Assembly (NCBI RefSeq): GCF_016801985.1
Contig: NZ_JAEVLS010000001.1
Coordinates: 62,001-126,000, forward strand
Source of the DNA: Steroidobacter gossypii
GTDB lineage: Bacteria; Pseudomonadota; Gammaproteobacteria; Steroidobacterales; Steroidobacteraceae
DNA length: 64,000 bases
Direction of reading: 5' to 3'
Of this stretch, positions 1-7,597 are shown in pieces. How positions within the stretch are numbered: position 1 is the first letter of the stretch; every line of letters begins with the position of its first letter. The position numbers were made by a program, and so were the translations under genes. The notes below the pieces were generated by a model. It ran no database searches. It saw only the letters and a program-made list of their open reading frames with translations, and was not told the origin of the DNA.

Positions 1-916
1 CGATGCGCACCGAGTCGCCGAACTTCAGGAACGACGTGACCGGCTTGCCCTGCTCGATCTGCTCCAGCGTACGCCGCTCGGCGATACAGGCCGAACCCAG
101 CGAACGATCGTAGTTGGAGATGGTGCCGGAGCCGAGCACCGTGCCGGCGCGCGCGTTGCGAGTCAGCGTGATGTGCTCGACCAGCCGGGCGAAATCGAAA
201 GTCATATCCACGCCCGCGTTCGGCTTGCCAAAGGGCTGGCCGTTGATGTGCACCACCAGTGGCAAATGCACTCTGCCTTCCGACCACGCGTCGCCGAGTT
301 CGTCCGGAGTGACGGCGACCGGCGAGAACGCGGTCGCGGGCTTGGATTGATAGAAGCCAAAGCCTTTCGCCAGCTCGCCCGGAATCAGATTGCGCAACGA
401 CCAGTCGTTCACCAGCATGATCAGTTTGATGTGCTGGAACGCGGCGTCGCGCTTGGTGCCCATGGGCACATCGTCGGTGACGATGGCCACCTCGCCTTCC
501 AGATCGATGCCGAACTCTTCGCTCGGCACCGGCACGTCCTGACGCGCGCCGAGGAAGTCATCCGAGCCGCCTTGATAGACCAGCGGATCGGTCCAGAAAC
601 TTTCTGGCATCTGCGCGCCGCGCGCCTTGCGCACGAGCTCGACATGATTCACATATGCCGAGCCGTCGACCCAGTGATATGCGCGCGGCAAGGGTGCCAT
701 CGCGTTCGACGGATCGAATGCGAACGATCCGCTCACCGCGCCCTGCTCCAGCGCCGCGGCCACCTGGACCAGCTCCGGAGCGATGTTCGACCAATCGTCC
801 AGCGCCGCCTGCATCGTTGGCGCGATCTGCGGGACCGCGACAGCTTTGGTGAGATCGCGACTGACGACCACCAGTTGGCCGTCGCGAGAGGAGCTACGAA
901 TGCTTGCCAGCTTCAT
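1..916 (-). CDS. Fumarylacetoacetate hydrolase family protein (3' end outside window)
   Basis: Last enzyme of tyrosine/homogentisate degradation, splitting fumarylacetoacetate into fumarate and acetoacetate in the cytosol. Reading the minus strand from the ATG at 916 gives an open frame to the window edge that begins MKLASIRSSSRDGQLVVVS and contains family-typical stretches such as FGIDLEGEVAIV (metal-binding acidic residues), VNDWSLRNL and GTISNYDRSLG. About 305 codons are present; family members are usually near 330, so only the C-terminal tail is missing. The ATG overlaps the stop of the upstream hmgA-like gene by 4 bases (ATGA), so the two are translationally coupled. Confidence 0.9.
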   Translation of the reverse strand, partial: MKLASIRSSSRDGQLVVVSRDLTKAVAVPQIAPTMQAALDDWSNIAPELVQVAAALEQGAVSGSFAFDPSNAMAPLPRAYHWVDGSAYVNHVELVRKARGAQMPESFWTDPLVYQGGSDDFLGARQDVPVPSEEFGIDLEGEVAIVTDDVPMGTKRDAAFQHIKLIMLVNDWSLRNLIPGELAKGFGFYQSKPATAFSPVAVTPDELGDAWSEGRVHLPLVVHINGQPFGKPNAGVDMTFDFARLVEHITLTRNARAGTVLGSGTISNYDRSLGSACIAERRTLEQIEQGKPVTSFLKFGDSVRI

Positions 917-2073
917 TTGGTCTTCCAGCTATCCACATATCCGGACCACTCGACCGCGGCGGCGGCTTCGGTGATCTCCAGTGCATCGCGCGTATCGATC
1001 ATGACCGCGTACTCATCCGTCGCCGGCTTGGACTGCACCAGCATGTTCTTCAACGCCTTGGGATGCGGCCCATGGGTGAAGCCACAAGGATGCAAGGTCA
1101 TCATGCCGGGCTTGATGTTGTCGCGCGAGAAAAAGTCACCCGCGTGATAGAACAACACTTCGTCGTAGTCGTCGTTGTTGTGAAAAAACGGGACCTTCAA
1201 GGCGCCCGGATCGGTCTCGAACGGCCGCGGCACGAAGGTGCAGACCACGAAGCGATTGCCAACAAACGTGGTGTGCGCCGAGGGCGGCAAGTGATAACGA
1301 TGGCTCGCCACCGGGCGAATGTCCTTGACGTTGATGCGCACCACCGACAGGTCGCCATGCCAACCGGTCGCGTCCAGGGGATTGAACGGATAAGTGACGG
1401 TCGAAATCGAGCTGTTGCGTTTGACGCGCACCTGCCAACGATCGTTGCCGTTTCGCCGGGGTCGATCGTCCGCTTGCTGAGCCACGAACATCGCATCCAT
1501 TTGCGGCACGTCCAGCATGGCCGGATCGAAGATGGCGTGCGCGCCAAGCAGACCTTTATCCGGCAACGAATAGCTGGAGTTAGTCGCTTCGATGAGCAGC
1601 GCGAAGACGGGTTGTTGTTGGGGCTCCTGCAGCTCGATGCGCCACATCGTGCCGCGAGGGATCACTACATAGTCGCCCGCCGCCAGCGTGAGATGACCGT
1701 AGTCGCAGTAAAACTCGCCGGCGCCACGATGCACGAACAACAAATCGTCGCCATCGGCGTTGCGAACCAGATGATCCATCGATTCGCCAACATTCCACAC
1801 GCGCACGCGGACGTGCGCGTTGCGCAGAATCTCGGCAGCCTGCCAGGGCGACGCCTGGCCAGCTTCGAACTTGGTCAGGTCGAAGGCATGCGGACGCAGC
1901 GGCCCTTCGAACTCCACCCACCCGGTGGGCGGATGGCGATGATGAAAGAAGGCGGCCGGGCCGAAAAAACCTTCCTTACTGATCTCGCGCTCGTAGGTGC
2001 CCGGCGGCAGGTCGGCATGCGCCTGCCGCGAGGCCGTCCCCTCGACGCGGGATGGAATGATGGGCCGTTTCAT
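913..2073 (-). CDS. hmgA: Homogentisate 1,2-dioxygenase family protein
   Basis: Non-haem iron ring-cleaving dioxygenase that opens homogentisate to maleylacetoacetate. The 386-residue protein carries the cupin-type C-terminal half with FHNNDDYDEVLFYHAG (likely iron His and Glu) and LHPCGFTHGPHP (third ligand His). It is shorter than the classical 430-445 residue enzyme, matching the compact branch of the family, so substrate range is inferred partly from its place between hpd and the fumarylacetoacetate hydrolase. A GAGGTG ribosome-binding site precedes the ATG. The stop overlaps the next gene by 4 bases. Confidence 0.9.
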   Translation of the reverse strand: MKRPIIPSRVEGTASRQAHADLPPGTYEREISKEGFFGPAAFFHHRHPPTGWVEFEGPLRPHAFDLTKFEAGQASPWQAAEILRNAHVRVRVWNVGESMDHLVRNADGDDLLFVHRGAGEFYCDYGHLTLAAGDYVVIPRGTMWRIELQEPQQQPVFALLIEATNSSYSLPDKGLLGAHAIFDPAMLDVPQMDAMFVAQQADDRPRRNGNDRWQVRVKRNSSISTVTYPFNPLDATGWHGDLSVVRINVKDIRPVASHRYHLPPSAHTTFVGNRFVVCTFVPRPFETDPGALKVPFFHNNDDYDEVLFYHAGDFFSRDNIKPGMMTLHPCGFTHGPHPKALKNMLVQSKPATDEYAVMIDTRDALEITEAAAAVEWSGYVDSWKTK

Positions 2074-2156
2074 GGCGCACCTCGAAAGTCGCTTCTATGT
2101 TTCATCGTGCCACCCCGCGTACATGGAAGTACCTCATCCCCAGGAGGACGGCGAGA

Positions 2157-2178
2157 GGCAAAAGTCACGCCTTTTGCC
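2157..2178. terminator. Perfect 8-bp hairpin between hpd and hmgA
   Basis: GGCAAAAG at 2157-2164 pairs with CTTTTGCC at 2171-2178 around a 6-base loop, inside the 150-base gap between hpd and hmgA. It could be a weak intra-operon terminator or a processing/stabilising hairpin that lets hpd be expressed at a different level from the two genes behind it. There is no long T-run on the minus strand after it. Confidence 0.45.
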
Positions 2179-2223
2179 GACTCGCACGAGGGTCGTGGCA
2201 GGATGCCCGATCCCTCGTTTCAA

Positions 2224-3270
2224 TCAGATCACACCGCGGCGCATCTGATCGAGCTCGATGGACTCGAACAGCGCCTTGAAATTGCCTTCGCCGAAGCCGT
2301 CGTTGCCCTTGCGCTGAATGATCTCGAAAAAGATCGGTCCGATGACGTTCTGGGTGAAGATCTGCAACAGCAGGCCCTCGCCCTTGTCCGGGTTGCCGTC
2401 GATCAGGATGCGGCGCTTGCGCAGCTCTTCCAGATTCTCGCGATGCCCGGTGACGCGGGCGTCCACGCCTTCATAATATGTATCGGGCGTATCCTGAAAC
2501 TGCACGCCCTGCTCGCGCAGCACGTCGACCGTGCGCACGATGTCCGAGGTGCCGAGTGCGATATGCTGAATGCCTTCGCCCTTGTATTCGCGCAGGTACT
2601 CTTCAATTTGCGACTTGTCGTCCTGGGACTCGTTGATCGGGATGCGGATCTTGCCGCACGGGCTGGTCATGGCGCGGCTGAACAGGCCGGTCTTTTTGCC
2701 TTCGATGTCGAAGTAGCGGATCTCACGGAAGTTGAACAGCTTCTCGTAGAAGCCGGCCCACTTGTCCATGTTGCCGCGAGCCACGTTGTGAGTCAGATGA
2801 TCGATATAGGTCAGCCCGGCGGTGCGGCCCAGCGAATGGCCCGACACCGGCACGAAATCGACGTCGTAAATCGTGCGCTCGCCGTAACGGTCGACCAGAT
2901 AGACCAGGCTGCCGCCGATGCCTTCGATGGCGGGAATGTTCAACTCCATCGGGCCGACGCGGGTTTCCACCGGCTTGGCGCCGAGCTCCACGCAGCGCTT
3001 GAAGGCGTAGGCCGCGTCCTTGACGCGAAACGCCATGGCGCAGGCCGAGGGGCCGTGTTCCTTGGCGAAACGCTGACCGAAGCTGTCTGCTTCCGCATTG
3101 ATGATGAAATTGATGTCGCCCTGCCGATGCAACGTGACATTCTTGCTGCGATGTTTGGCCGTGGCCGGAAACCCCAGCCGTTCGAACAGGGTGCGCAACA
3201 ACTCCGGATCTTCGGCGGTGTATTCGACGAACTCGAAACCGTCGGTGCCGAGCGGATTCTGGCTATTCAT
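2224..3270 (-). CDS. hpd: 4-hydroxyphenylpyruvate dioxygenase
   Basis: Converts 4-hydroxyphenylpyruvate to homogentisate (VOC-superfamily Fe(II) enzyme, 348 residues, usual length). The ATG at 3270 was chosen because GGAGGG lies just upstream and the protein then starts MNSQNPLGTDGFEFVEYTA, as in the family. The C-terminal catalytic half shows YIDHLTHNVARG, GIQHIALGTSDI and GPIFFEIIQRKG, which supply the two His and one Glu iron ligands. The open frame continues far upstream, but only as antisense of other genes. It is first in a minus-strand operon with hmgA and the fumarylacetoacetate hydrolase and is divergent from a MarR regulator. Confidence 0.96.
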   Translation of the reverse strand: MNSQNPLGTDGFEFVEYTAEDPELLRTLFERLGFPATAKHRSKNVTLHRQGDINFIINAEADSFGQRFAKEHGPSACAMAFRVKDAAYAFKRCVELGAKPVETRVGPMELNIPAIEGIGGSLVYLVDRYGERTIYDVDFVPVSGHSLGRTAGLTYIDHLTHNVARGNMDKWAGFYEKLFNFREIRYFDIEGKKTGLFSRAMTSPCGKIRIPINESQDDKSQIEEYLREYKGEGIQHIALGTSDIVRTVDVLREQGVQFQDTPDTYYEGVDARVTGHRENLEELRKRRILIDGNPDKGEGLLLQIFTQNVIGPIFFEIIQRKGNDGFGEGNFKALFESIELDQMRRGVI

Positions 3271-3325
3271 GGGGATCCCTCCGGGGGACGGGGCATCGGT
3301 GATGCGAATGGGTGCGGAACGAATG

Positions 3326-3339
3326 GTTACAATTGAAAC
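3326..3339. promoter_or_regulatory. Palindromic operator candidate between hpd and marR
   Basis: GTTACAATTGAAAC is a 14-bp near-perfect palindrome (12 of 14 positions symmetrical, centre CAATTG) midway between the divergent hpd and MarR genes. Size and symmetry fit a MarR dimer site. Inference: the MarR protein encoded at 3379 binds here to control itself and the tyrosine operon. Confidence 0.55.
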
Positions 3340-3378
3340 TATATCCCTGGGAGCCGTCAAGAGGAGCGCCGGTAAACC

Positions 3379-3954
3379 ATGACCGGGTCTAAAGAAAAAG
3401 ATCTCGCGGCGGCGCCGGGCACCAGCCGCGCTCAGAAAGATGCGACCGTGGCGCCGGGCACCGGCCGCGCTCAAAAGGATGCCGCCGTCGAACCGGGCGA
3501 CAGCCCGCTGCACCTGGATCGCTTCATTCCCTACCGCCTGTCGGTGCTCTCGAACACCATCAGCATGCTGATCGCGAGCGCCTATGAACGAGAGTTCGGC
3601 CTGAGCATCCCGCAGTGGCGAATCATGGCCGTGCTGGCGCGCTATCCGGATCTGTCGGCGGTGGAAGTGGCCGAGCGCACGGCCATGGACAAAGTCGCGG
3701 TCAGCCGGGCCGTGCAGGGCCTGCTCAGCTCCAAGCGAGTGCTGCGCGCTTATGACAAGGGCGACCGCCGACGCTCCATCCTGCGCCTGTCTGCCGCTGG
3801 ACAGGCTGTGTACACGCGCGTCTCGCCAATGGCGCTGCGCTACGAGCAGGAGTTGCTCAGCGCGTTGAGCCCCGCCGACCAGCGCACGCTCGACCGACTG
3901 CTCACCCGGTTGATGGACCAAGCACAATCCATGCAGGCGAGTCGCGATAGTTAG
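3379..3954 (+). CDS. MarR family transcriptional regulator
   Basis: Winged-helix repressor of 191 residues. The MarR core runs from about residue 48 to 185, with LSIPQWRIMAVLARYPDLSA, the recognition helix MDKVAVSRAVQGLLSSKRV and the wing DKGDRRRSILRLS. Its likely targets are the divergent hpd-hmgA-fah genes, and its ligand may be an aromatic intermediate such as homogentisate (inference from context). The first ~45 residues are unlike MarR proteins: two copies of a 13-residue unit (APGTSRAQKDATV, APGTGRAQKDAAV) encoded by an almost exact 39-bp tandem repeat around 3411-3490. Confidence 0.9.
   Translation: MTGSKEKDLAAAPGTSRAQKDATVAPGTGRAQKDAAVEPGDSPLHLDRFIPYRLSVLSNTISMLIASAYEREFGLSIPQWRIMAVLARYPDLSAVEVAERTAMDKVAVSRAVQGLLSSKRVLRAYDKGDRRRSILRLSAAGQAVYTRVSPMALRYEQELLSALSPADQRTLDRLLTRLMDQAQSMQASRDS
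3411..3490 (+). repeat. 39-bp tandem repeat in the marR 5' end
   Basis: Two adjacent copies of a 39-bp unit starting GCGCCGGGCACC differ at only a few bases and keep the reading frame, adding a low-complexity, charged extension before the MarR fold. Confidence 0.75.
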
Positions 3955-3965
3955 CAAGGCTTCGC

Positions 3966-3971
3966 TATACT
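3966..3971 (+). promoter_or_regulatory. -10-like TATACT before the 2-oxoacid dehydrogenase operon
   Basis: TATACT at 3966-3971 would place a transcription start near 3978. That leaves almost no leader for the ATG at 3985 but about 40 bases before the GTG at 4021, which has AAGGGAG upstream. No convincing -35 hexamer was found, so the promoter call is tentative. Confidence 0.35.
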
Positions 3972-4020
3972 CCGCGCCGCTTGTATGCAATGGGTCAGTG
4001 GCGAAGGGAGCGGCGAACGA

Positions 4021-5106
4021 GTGAGAACAGTGGCGGAGTTCCGCATCGAGTACCTGCGGCAGCTGAGTCCGCAAGGCCGCCCACTCGATGAGCTGCCGGC
4101 ATTCGCGGCGGACAACGACGAGTTGCTGAAGATGTTCGCGGCCATGCTCCGCGCGCGCACGTTCGACGCCAAAGCGGTGAATCTGCAACGCACCGGCAAG
4201 CTCGGCACCTACGCGCCCTGCCTCGGCCAGGAAGCCGCGCATGTCGGCGTCGGCGCGGCCATGCGCCCCGAAGACTGCCTCGCCATCGTCTATCGCGAGA
4301 TCGGAACGCTGTTCTGGCGTGGCGTGAGCATGACGGAAGTGTTGCTGTACTGGGGCGGAGATGAACGCGGCAACAACTTTGCCGTGCCCCGCCACGATTT
4401 CCCCTGGTGCGTACCCATCGCCACTCAGACGCTGCACGCAGCCGGCGCCGCCATGGCGTTCAAGATTCGCAAAGAGCCGCGCTGCGCCGTTGCTTACATC
4501 GGCGATGGCGGCACCTCCGAAGGCACGTTCTATGAAGCGATGAACCTGGCCGGCGCGCGCCAGCTGCCCATCGTGTTCGTGATCGTCAACAACAAGTGGG
4601 CCATCTCGGTCCCCATCGAACAACAGACCGCCGCGCAAACCCTGGCGCAAAAAGGCATCGCCGCCGGCATTCCCGGCATGCAGGTCGACGGCAACGACGT
4701 GATCGCGGTTCGCGATTGCATGTCGCGCGCCCTGGAGAATGCCCGCAATGGCGGCGGCCCGGCCGTGATCGAAATGATGAGCTATCGTTTGAGCGATCAC
4801 ACCACCGCCGACGACGCGAGTCGTTACCGCGACGAAGCTGAAGTCGCCGAAGCGTGGAAGGTCGAGCCGCTGGTGAGATTGCGCAAACTGCTCGAATCGC
4901 GCGGCGTGCTCGATGAAGCACGCGAGCAAGCCATGAAGGCGCAGTTCACGCGCGAGGTCGACGCTGCCGTTCAGGAATATCTGAGCACTCCGCGTCAATC
5001 CACCGATGCGATGTTCGATCATCTGTACGCCAACCCTCCTGCCTATCTCGAAGCGCAAAAGGAAATCGCGCGTCGTTACGCCGGCACCGGCCGGCCTTCG
5101 CACTGA
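4021..5106 (+). CDS. pdhA: Pyruvate/2-oxoacid dehydrogenase E1 component, alpha subunit
   Basis: Thiamine-diphosphate-dependent decarboxylase subunit of an alpha2beta2 E1. The TPP/Mg motif is visible as GDGGTSEGTFYEAMNLA followed by IVNNKWAISVP, and the run QKGIAAGIPGMQVDGNDV is like Gram-positive-type pyruvate dehydrogenase E1alpha, so pyruvate is favoured over branched-chain acids. The GTG at 4021 (MRTVAEFRIEYLRQL) is preferred because AAGGGAG lies 10 bases upstream; an in-frame ATG at 3985 is the alternative. It lies 10 bases before the beta-subunit gene. The complex uses thiamine diphosphate, which links it to the thiamine salvage genes at 54-58 kb. Confidence 0.9.
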   Translation: MRTVAEFRIEYLRQLSPQGRPLDELPAFAADNDELLKMFAAMLRARTFDAKAVNLQRTGKLGTYAPCLGQEAAHVGVGAAMRPEDCLAIVYREIGTLFWRGVSMTEVLLYWGGDERGNNFAVPRHDFPWCVPIATQTLHAAGAAMAFKIRKEPRCAVAYIGDGGTSEGTFYEAMNLAGARQLPIVFVIVNNKWAISVPIEQQTAAQTLAQKGIAAGIPGMQVDGNDVIAVRDCMSRALENARNGGGPAVIEMMSYRLSDHTTADDASRYRDEAEVAEAWKVEPLVRLRKLLESRGVLDEAREQAMKAQFTREVDAAVQEYLSTPRQSTDAMFDHLYANPPAYLEAQKEIARRYAGTGRPSH

Positions 5107-5116
5107 AGTTTCGCGC

Positions 5117-6094
5117 ATGCCTAAAGTCACAATGGTCGAAGCCATCGCGATGGCCCAGGCGTGGGAGCTGGCGCACGATCCCAGCGTGGTCGTGCTCGGT
5201 GAGGACGTCGGCAAGAGCGGCGGCGTGTTTCGCGCCACCTCGGGACTGTTCGAAAAGTTCGGCGCCGATCGCGTGCAGGACACGCCGCTGGCGGAGAACA
5301 TGATCGCCGGCATGTGCGTCGGCATGGCCGCGCAAGGCATGCGGCCGGTGGCCGAAATCCAGTTCATGGGATTTCTGTATCCGGCGGTCGATCAGATCGT
5401 GAATCACATGAGCCGATTGCGTCATCGCACGCGCGGGCGACTGTCGTGTCCGGTGGTGATTCGCACGCCGCACGGCGGCGGCATCCATGCACCGGAACAT
5501 CACTCCGAATCGGTGGAGTCGATGATTGCGCACGTGCCCGGCATTCGCGTGGTCTGCCCTTCGTCGCCGGCGCGCGCCTATGGACTGTTGCTGGCGTCAA
5601 TTCGCGATCCCGACCCGGTGTTGTTCCTCGAACCCACGCGGATCTATCGGCTCGCCAAACAGGAAGTGGCCGACGACGGCGTCGCTGCGCCGCTGGATGT
5701 TTGTTACATCCTTCGTGAAGGCGAGGACGTCACCATCGTGACCTGGGGGGCGATGACTATTGATGTGTTGCAAGCGGCCGAGCAGCTCGCCGCGCAGGGC
5801 GTCAGCGCCGAAGTGATCGATCTCGCCACCGTGAGCCCCATCGATGCCGAGACCATTCTCGACTCGGTCGCGAAGACCGGCAGATTAGTGATCGTTCACG
5901 AAGCCGCCCGCAACTGCGGCGTCGGCGCGGAGATCGCGGCCATCGTTGCCGAGCACGGTCTGTACGATCTGCTCGCCCCCATTCAACGAGTCACCGGCTT
6001 CGACACCGTCGTGCCGTTGTATCGGCTCGAGAACGATTACATCCCAAGCGTGGCGCGCATCGTAGACGCTGCCAAAGTCACACTGGCCGGTTAG
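5117..6094 (+). CDS. pdhB: Pyruvate/2-oxoacid dehydrogenase E1 component, beta subunit
   Basis: 325 residues, the usual length for E1beta. Seen: VVLGEDVGKSGGVFRATSGL, RVQDTPLAENMIAG, the cation-site region VIRTPHGGGIHAPEHHSES and the transketolase C-domain near GRLVIVHEAARNCGVGAEI. The ATG at 5117 gives the standard start MPKVTMVEAIAMA; a longer upstream frame only re-reads the end of the alpha gene. The alpha and beta genes are close and co-oriented, as expected for a heterotetramer. Confidence 0.93.
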   Translation: MPKVTMVEAIAMAQAWELAHDPSVVVLGEDVGKSGGVFRATSGLFEKFGADRVQDTPLAENMIAGMCVGMAAQGMRPVAEIQFMGFLYPAVDQIVNHMSRLRHRTRGRLSCPVVIRTPHGGGIHAPEHHSESVESMIAHVPGIRVVCPSSPARAYGLLLASIRDPDPVLFLEPTRIYRLAKQEVADDGVAAPLDVCYILREGEDVTIVTWGAMTIDVLQAAEQLAAQGVSAEVIDLATVSPIDAETILDSVAKTGRLVIVHEAARNCGVGAEIAAIVAEHGLYDLLAPIQRVTGFDTVVPLYRLENDYIPSVARIVDAAKVTLAG

Positions 6095-6104
6095 GACGAA
6101 GCTT

Positions 6105-7373
6105 ATGACTGTTACCTTCAACCTCCCCGACCTCGGCGAAGGCCTGCCCGAAGCGGAAATCGTGACCTGGCATGTCGCCGAGGGTCAGCGCGTCGAAGTC
6201 GATCAGCCGTTGCTGTCCGTGGAAACGGCCAAGGCCGTGGTGGACGTGCCCAGCCCCTACTCCGGCAAGATCCAGCGCCTGCACGCAAAGCAAGGCGATA
6301 CCGTGCAAACGGGCAAGCCGCTGGTCGATTTCGATCTGCCGTCGCAGTCGAACGCCGCCGGGAATTCATCTTCTCCTTCGCTTGCCGGCCAGGAAAAGGC
6401 CGGTGGGCACGGCGCGCAGCCTTCGAATCAAGGCATGGCCGCTGGGCAAGGCGCGAAGGCGCCGTCGAATCAGGGAATGGTTGTTGGCCACATGGCCACG
6501 CGTAGCGAAGAGCTCGTTGATCACGCGATCGTCGGCCGCGGTCGACGTGCATTTCGAGACCGCGATGGTGGTCGTGTGCGCGCCGCGCCGGCCGTTCGCA
6601 TGTTGGCAAAACGTTTAGGCGTCGAATTGAGCGCCTGCGGCACGACCGGCCGACACGGCCTGGTCAGCGTGGATGACGTTCTTGCCCGCGCCAACCTGAA
6701 CAAGCCTCAACAGCGCTCGCCTGCCGTCGCCGGTCTGACCGACGCCGATAAATTGCGCGGCCCGCGCAAGGCCATGGCGCAAAGCATGTCTCTGTCTCGC
6801 GATGAGATCGCGATGTGCACGATCTTCGACGACGCCGACATCGACGTCTGGAAGAGCAAAGGCGACATCACGATCCGCCTGATTCGCGCCATCGTCGCCG
6901 GCGTCAAGGCCGAACCCGCGTTGAACGCACTGTTCGACCCGTCCGTGCCGGCGCGCAAGCTGATGGAACCAGTTCATCTGGCGATGGCAGTGGATACAAC
7001 GGACGGTTTGATCGTTCCGGTGCTACGTGACGTCGGCTCGCAATCGCCGGCGCAATTGCGCGCACAACTGGACGACATCAAGCAGCGGACGCGCAGCCGT
7101 ACCATCACGCCGGAAGAGATGCGCGACTACACCATCACACTTTCCAATTTCGGCACCGTGGCCGGACGATATGCAACGCCCCTGGTCGTGCCCCCCACCG
7201 TCGCCATCCTCGGCGCCGGCAAGTTACAACGTGACGTAGTCGCGGGTGAAACAGCGCCGGAAATACATGTTCGTCTGCCGCTGTCATTGACCTTCGACCA
7301 CCGCTGCGTCACCGGCGGCGAAGCGCTCCGCTTCCTGGCCGCCGTGATCGCGGATCTGCAGCTCGCCAATTGA
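6105..7373 (+). CDS. pdhC: Dihydrolipoamide acyltransferase E2 of the 2-oxoacid dehydrogenase complex
   Basis: E2 core of the complex, 422 residues. One lipoyl domain at the N-terminus carries the lipoylated Lys in SVETAKAVVDVPSP; a peripheral-subunit-binding domain follows around residue 160 (APAVRMLAKRLGVELSACG), then the trimeric acyltransferase domain with FDHRCVTGGEALRF. The usual DHRxxDG reads DHRCVTG here, a variant known in E2 proteins. The linker between lipoyl and E3-binding domains is unusual: instead of Ala/Pro it has Gly/Gln-rich repeats (PSNQGMAAGQGAKA, PSNQGMVVGHMATR). No E3 gene follows, so the complex must use an E3 from elsewhere. Confidence 0.93.
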   Translation: MTVTFNLPDLGEGLPEAEIVTWHVAEGQRVEVDQPLLSVETAKAVVDVPSPYSGKIQRLHAKQGDTVQTGKPLVDFDLPSQSNAAGNSSSPSLAGQEKAGGHGAQPSNQGMAAGQGAKAPSNQGMVVGHMATRSEELVDHAIVGRGRRAFRDRDGGRVRAAPAVRMLAKRLGVELSACGTTGRHGLVSVDDVLARANLNKPQQRSPAVAGLTDADKLRGPRKAMAQSMSLSRDEIAMCTIFDDADIDVWKSKGDITIRLIRAIVAGVKAEPALNALFDPSVPARKLMEPVHLAMAVDTTDGLIVPVLRDVGSQSPAQLRAQLDDIKQRTRSRTITPEEMRDYTITLSNFGTVAGRYATPLVVPPTVAILGAGKLQRDVVAGETAPEIHVRLPLSLTFDHRCVTGGEALRFLAAVIADLQLAN

Positions 7374-7457
7374 TCGAGCTAACCGCCAGAAAGCTCCAAC
7401 ACGCGCCGTTATTCGTTTTTGGTTGGCCATTCCGGCCAGTCATCCCTTACGCTATGC

Positions 7458-7474
7458 GTCACCATCATGGTGAC
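7458..7474. promoter_or_regulatory. Perfect palindrome upstream of NAD-glutamate dehydrogenase
   Basis: GTCACCATCATGGTGAC has two perfect 8-base arms and a single central base. It lies just upstream of a -10-like TACAAT (7495-7500), so a protein bound here would cover the -35 region. Inference: operator for a nitrogen- or amino-acid-responsive regulator of the dehydrogenase gene. Confidence 0.5.
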
Positions 7475-7597
7475 CTCGAAGCACTGCGCGCTCTTACAAT
7501 CCGCCAATAAAGTTGCGCCCGCTACTGATTGCATACAAGTGAGCCCAAGCGCTCTATGCGGGGCTCGCTGCCAACCTCAACCATCAACGTTCGCATC

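Noticed and set aside
904-3336. Plus-strand open frame of 810 codons
   Set aside because: It is antisense to hmgA and hpd, which have clear catalytic motifs and ribosome-binding sites; its composition is the Arg/Ala/His-rich type produced by complementing high-GC genes.
3985-4020. ATG at 3985 as the E1alpha start
   Set aside because: It would be almost leaderless if TATACT at 3966 is the -10, and has no ribosome-binding site, whereas GTG 4021 has AAGGGAG at good spacing and gives the usual N-terminus.
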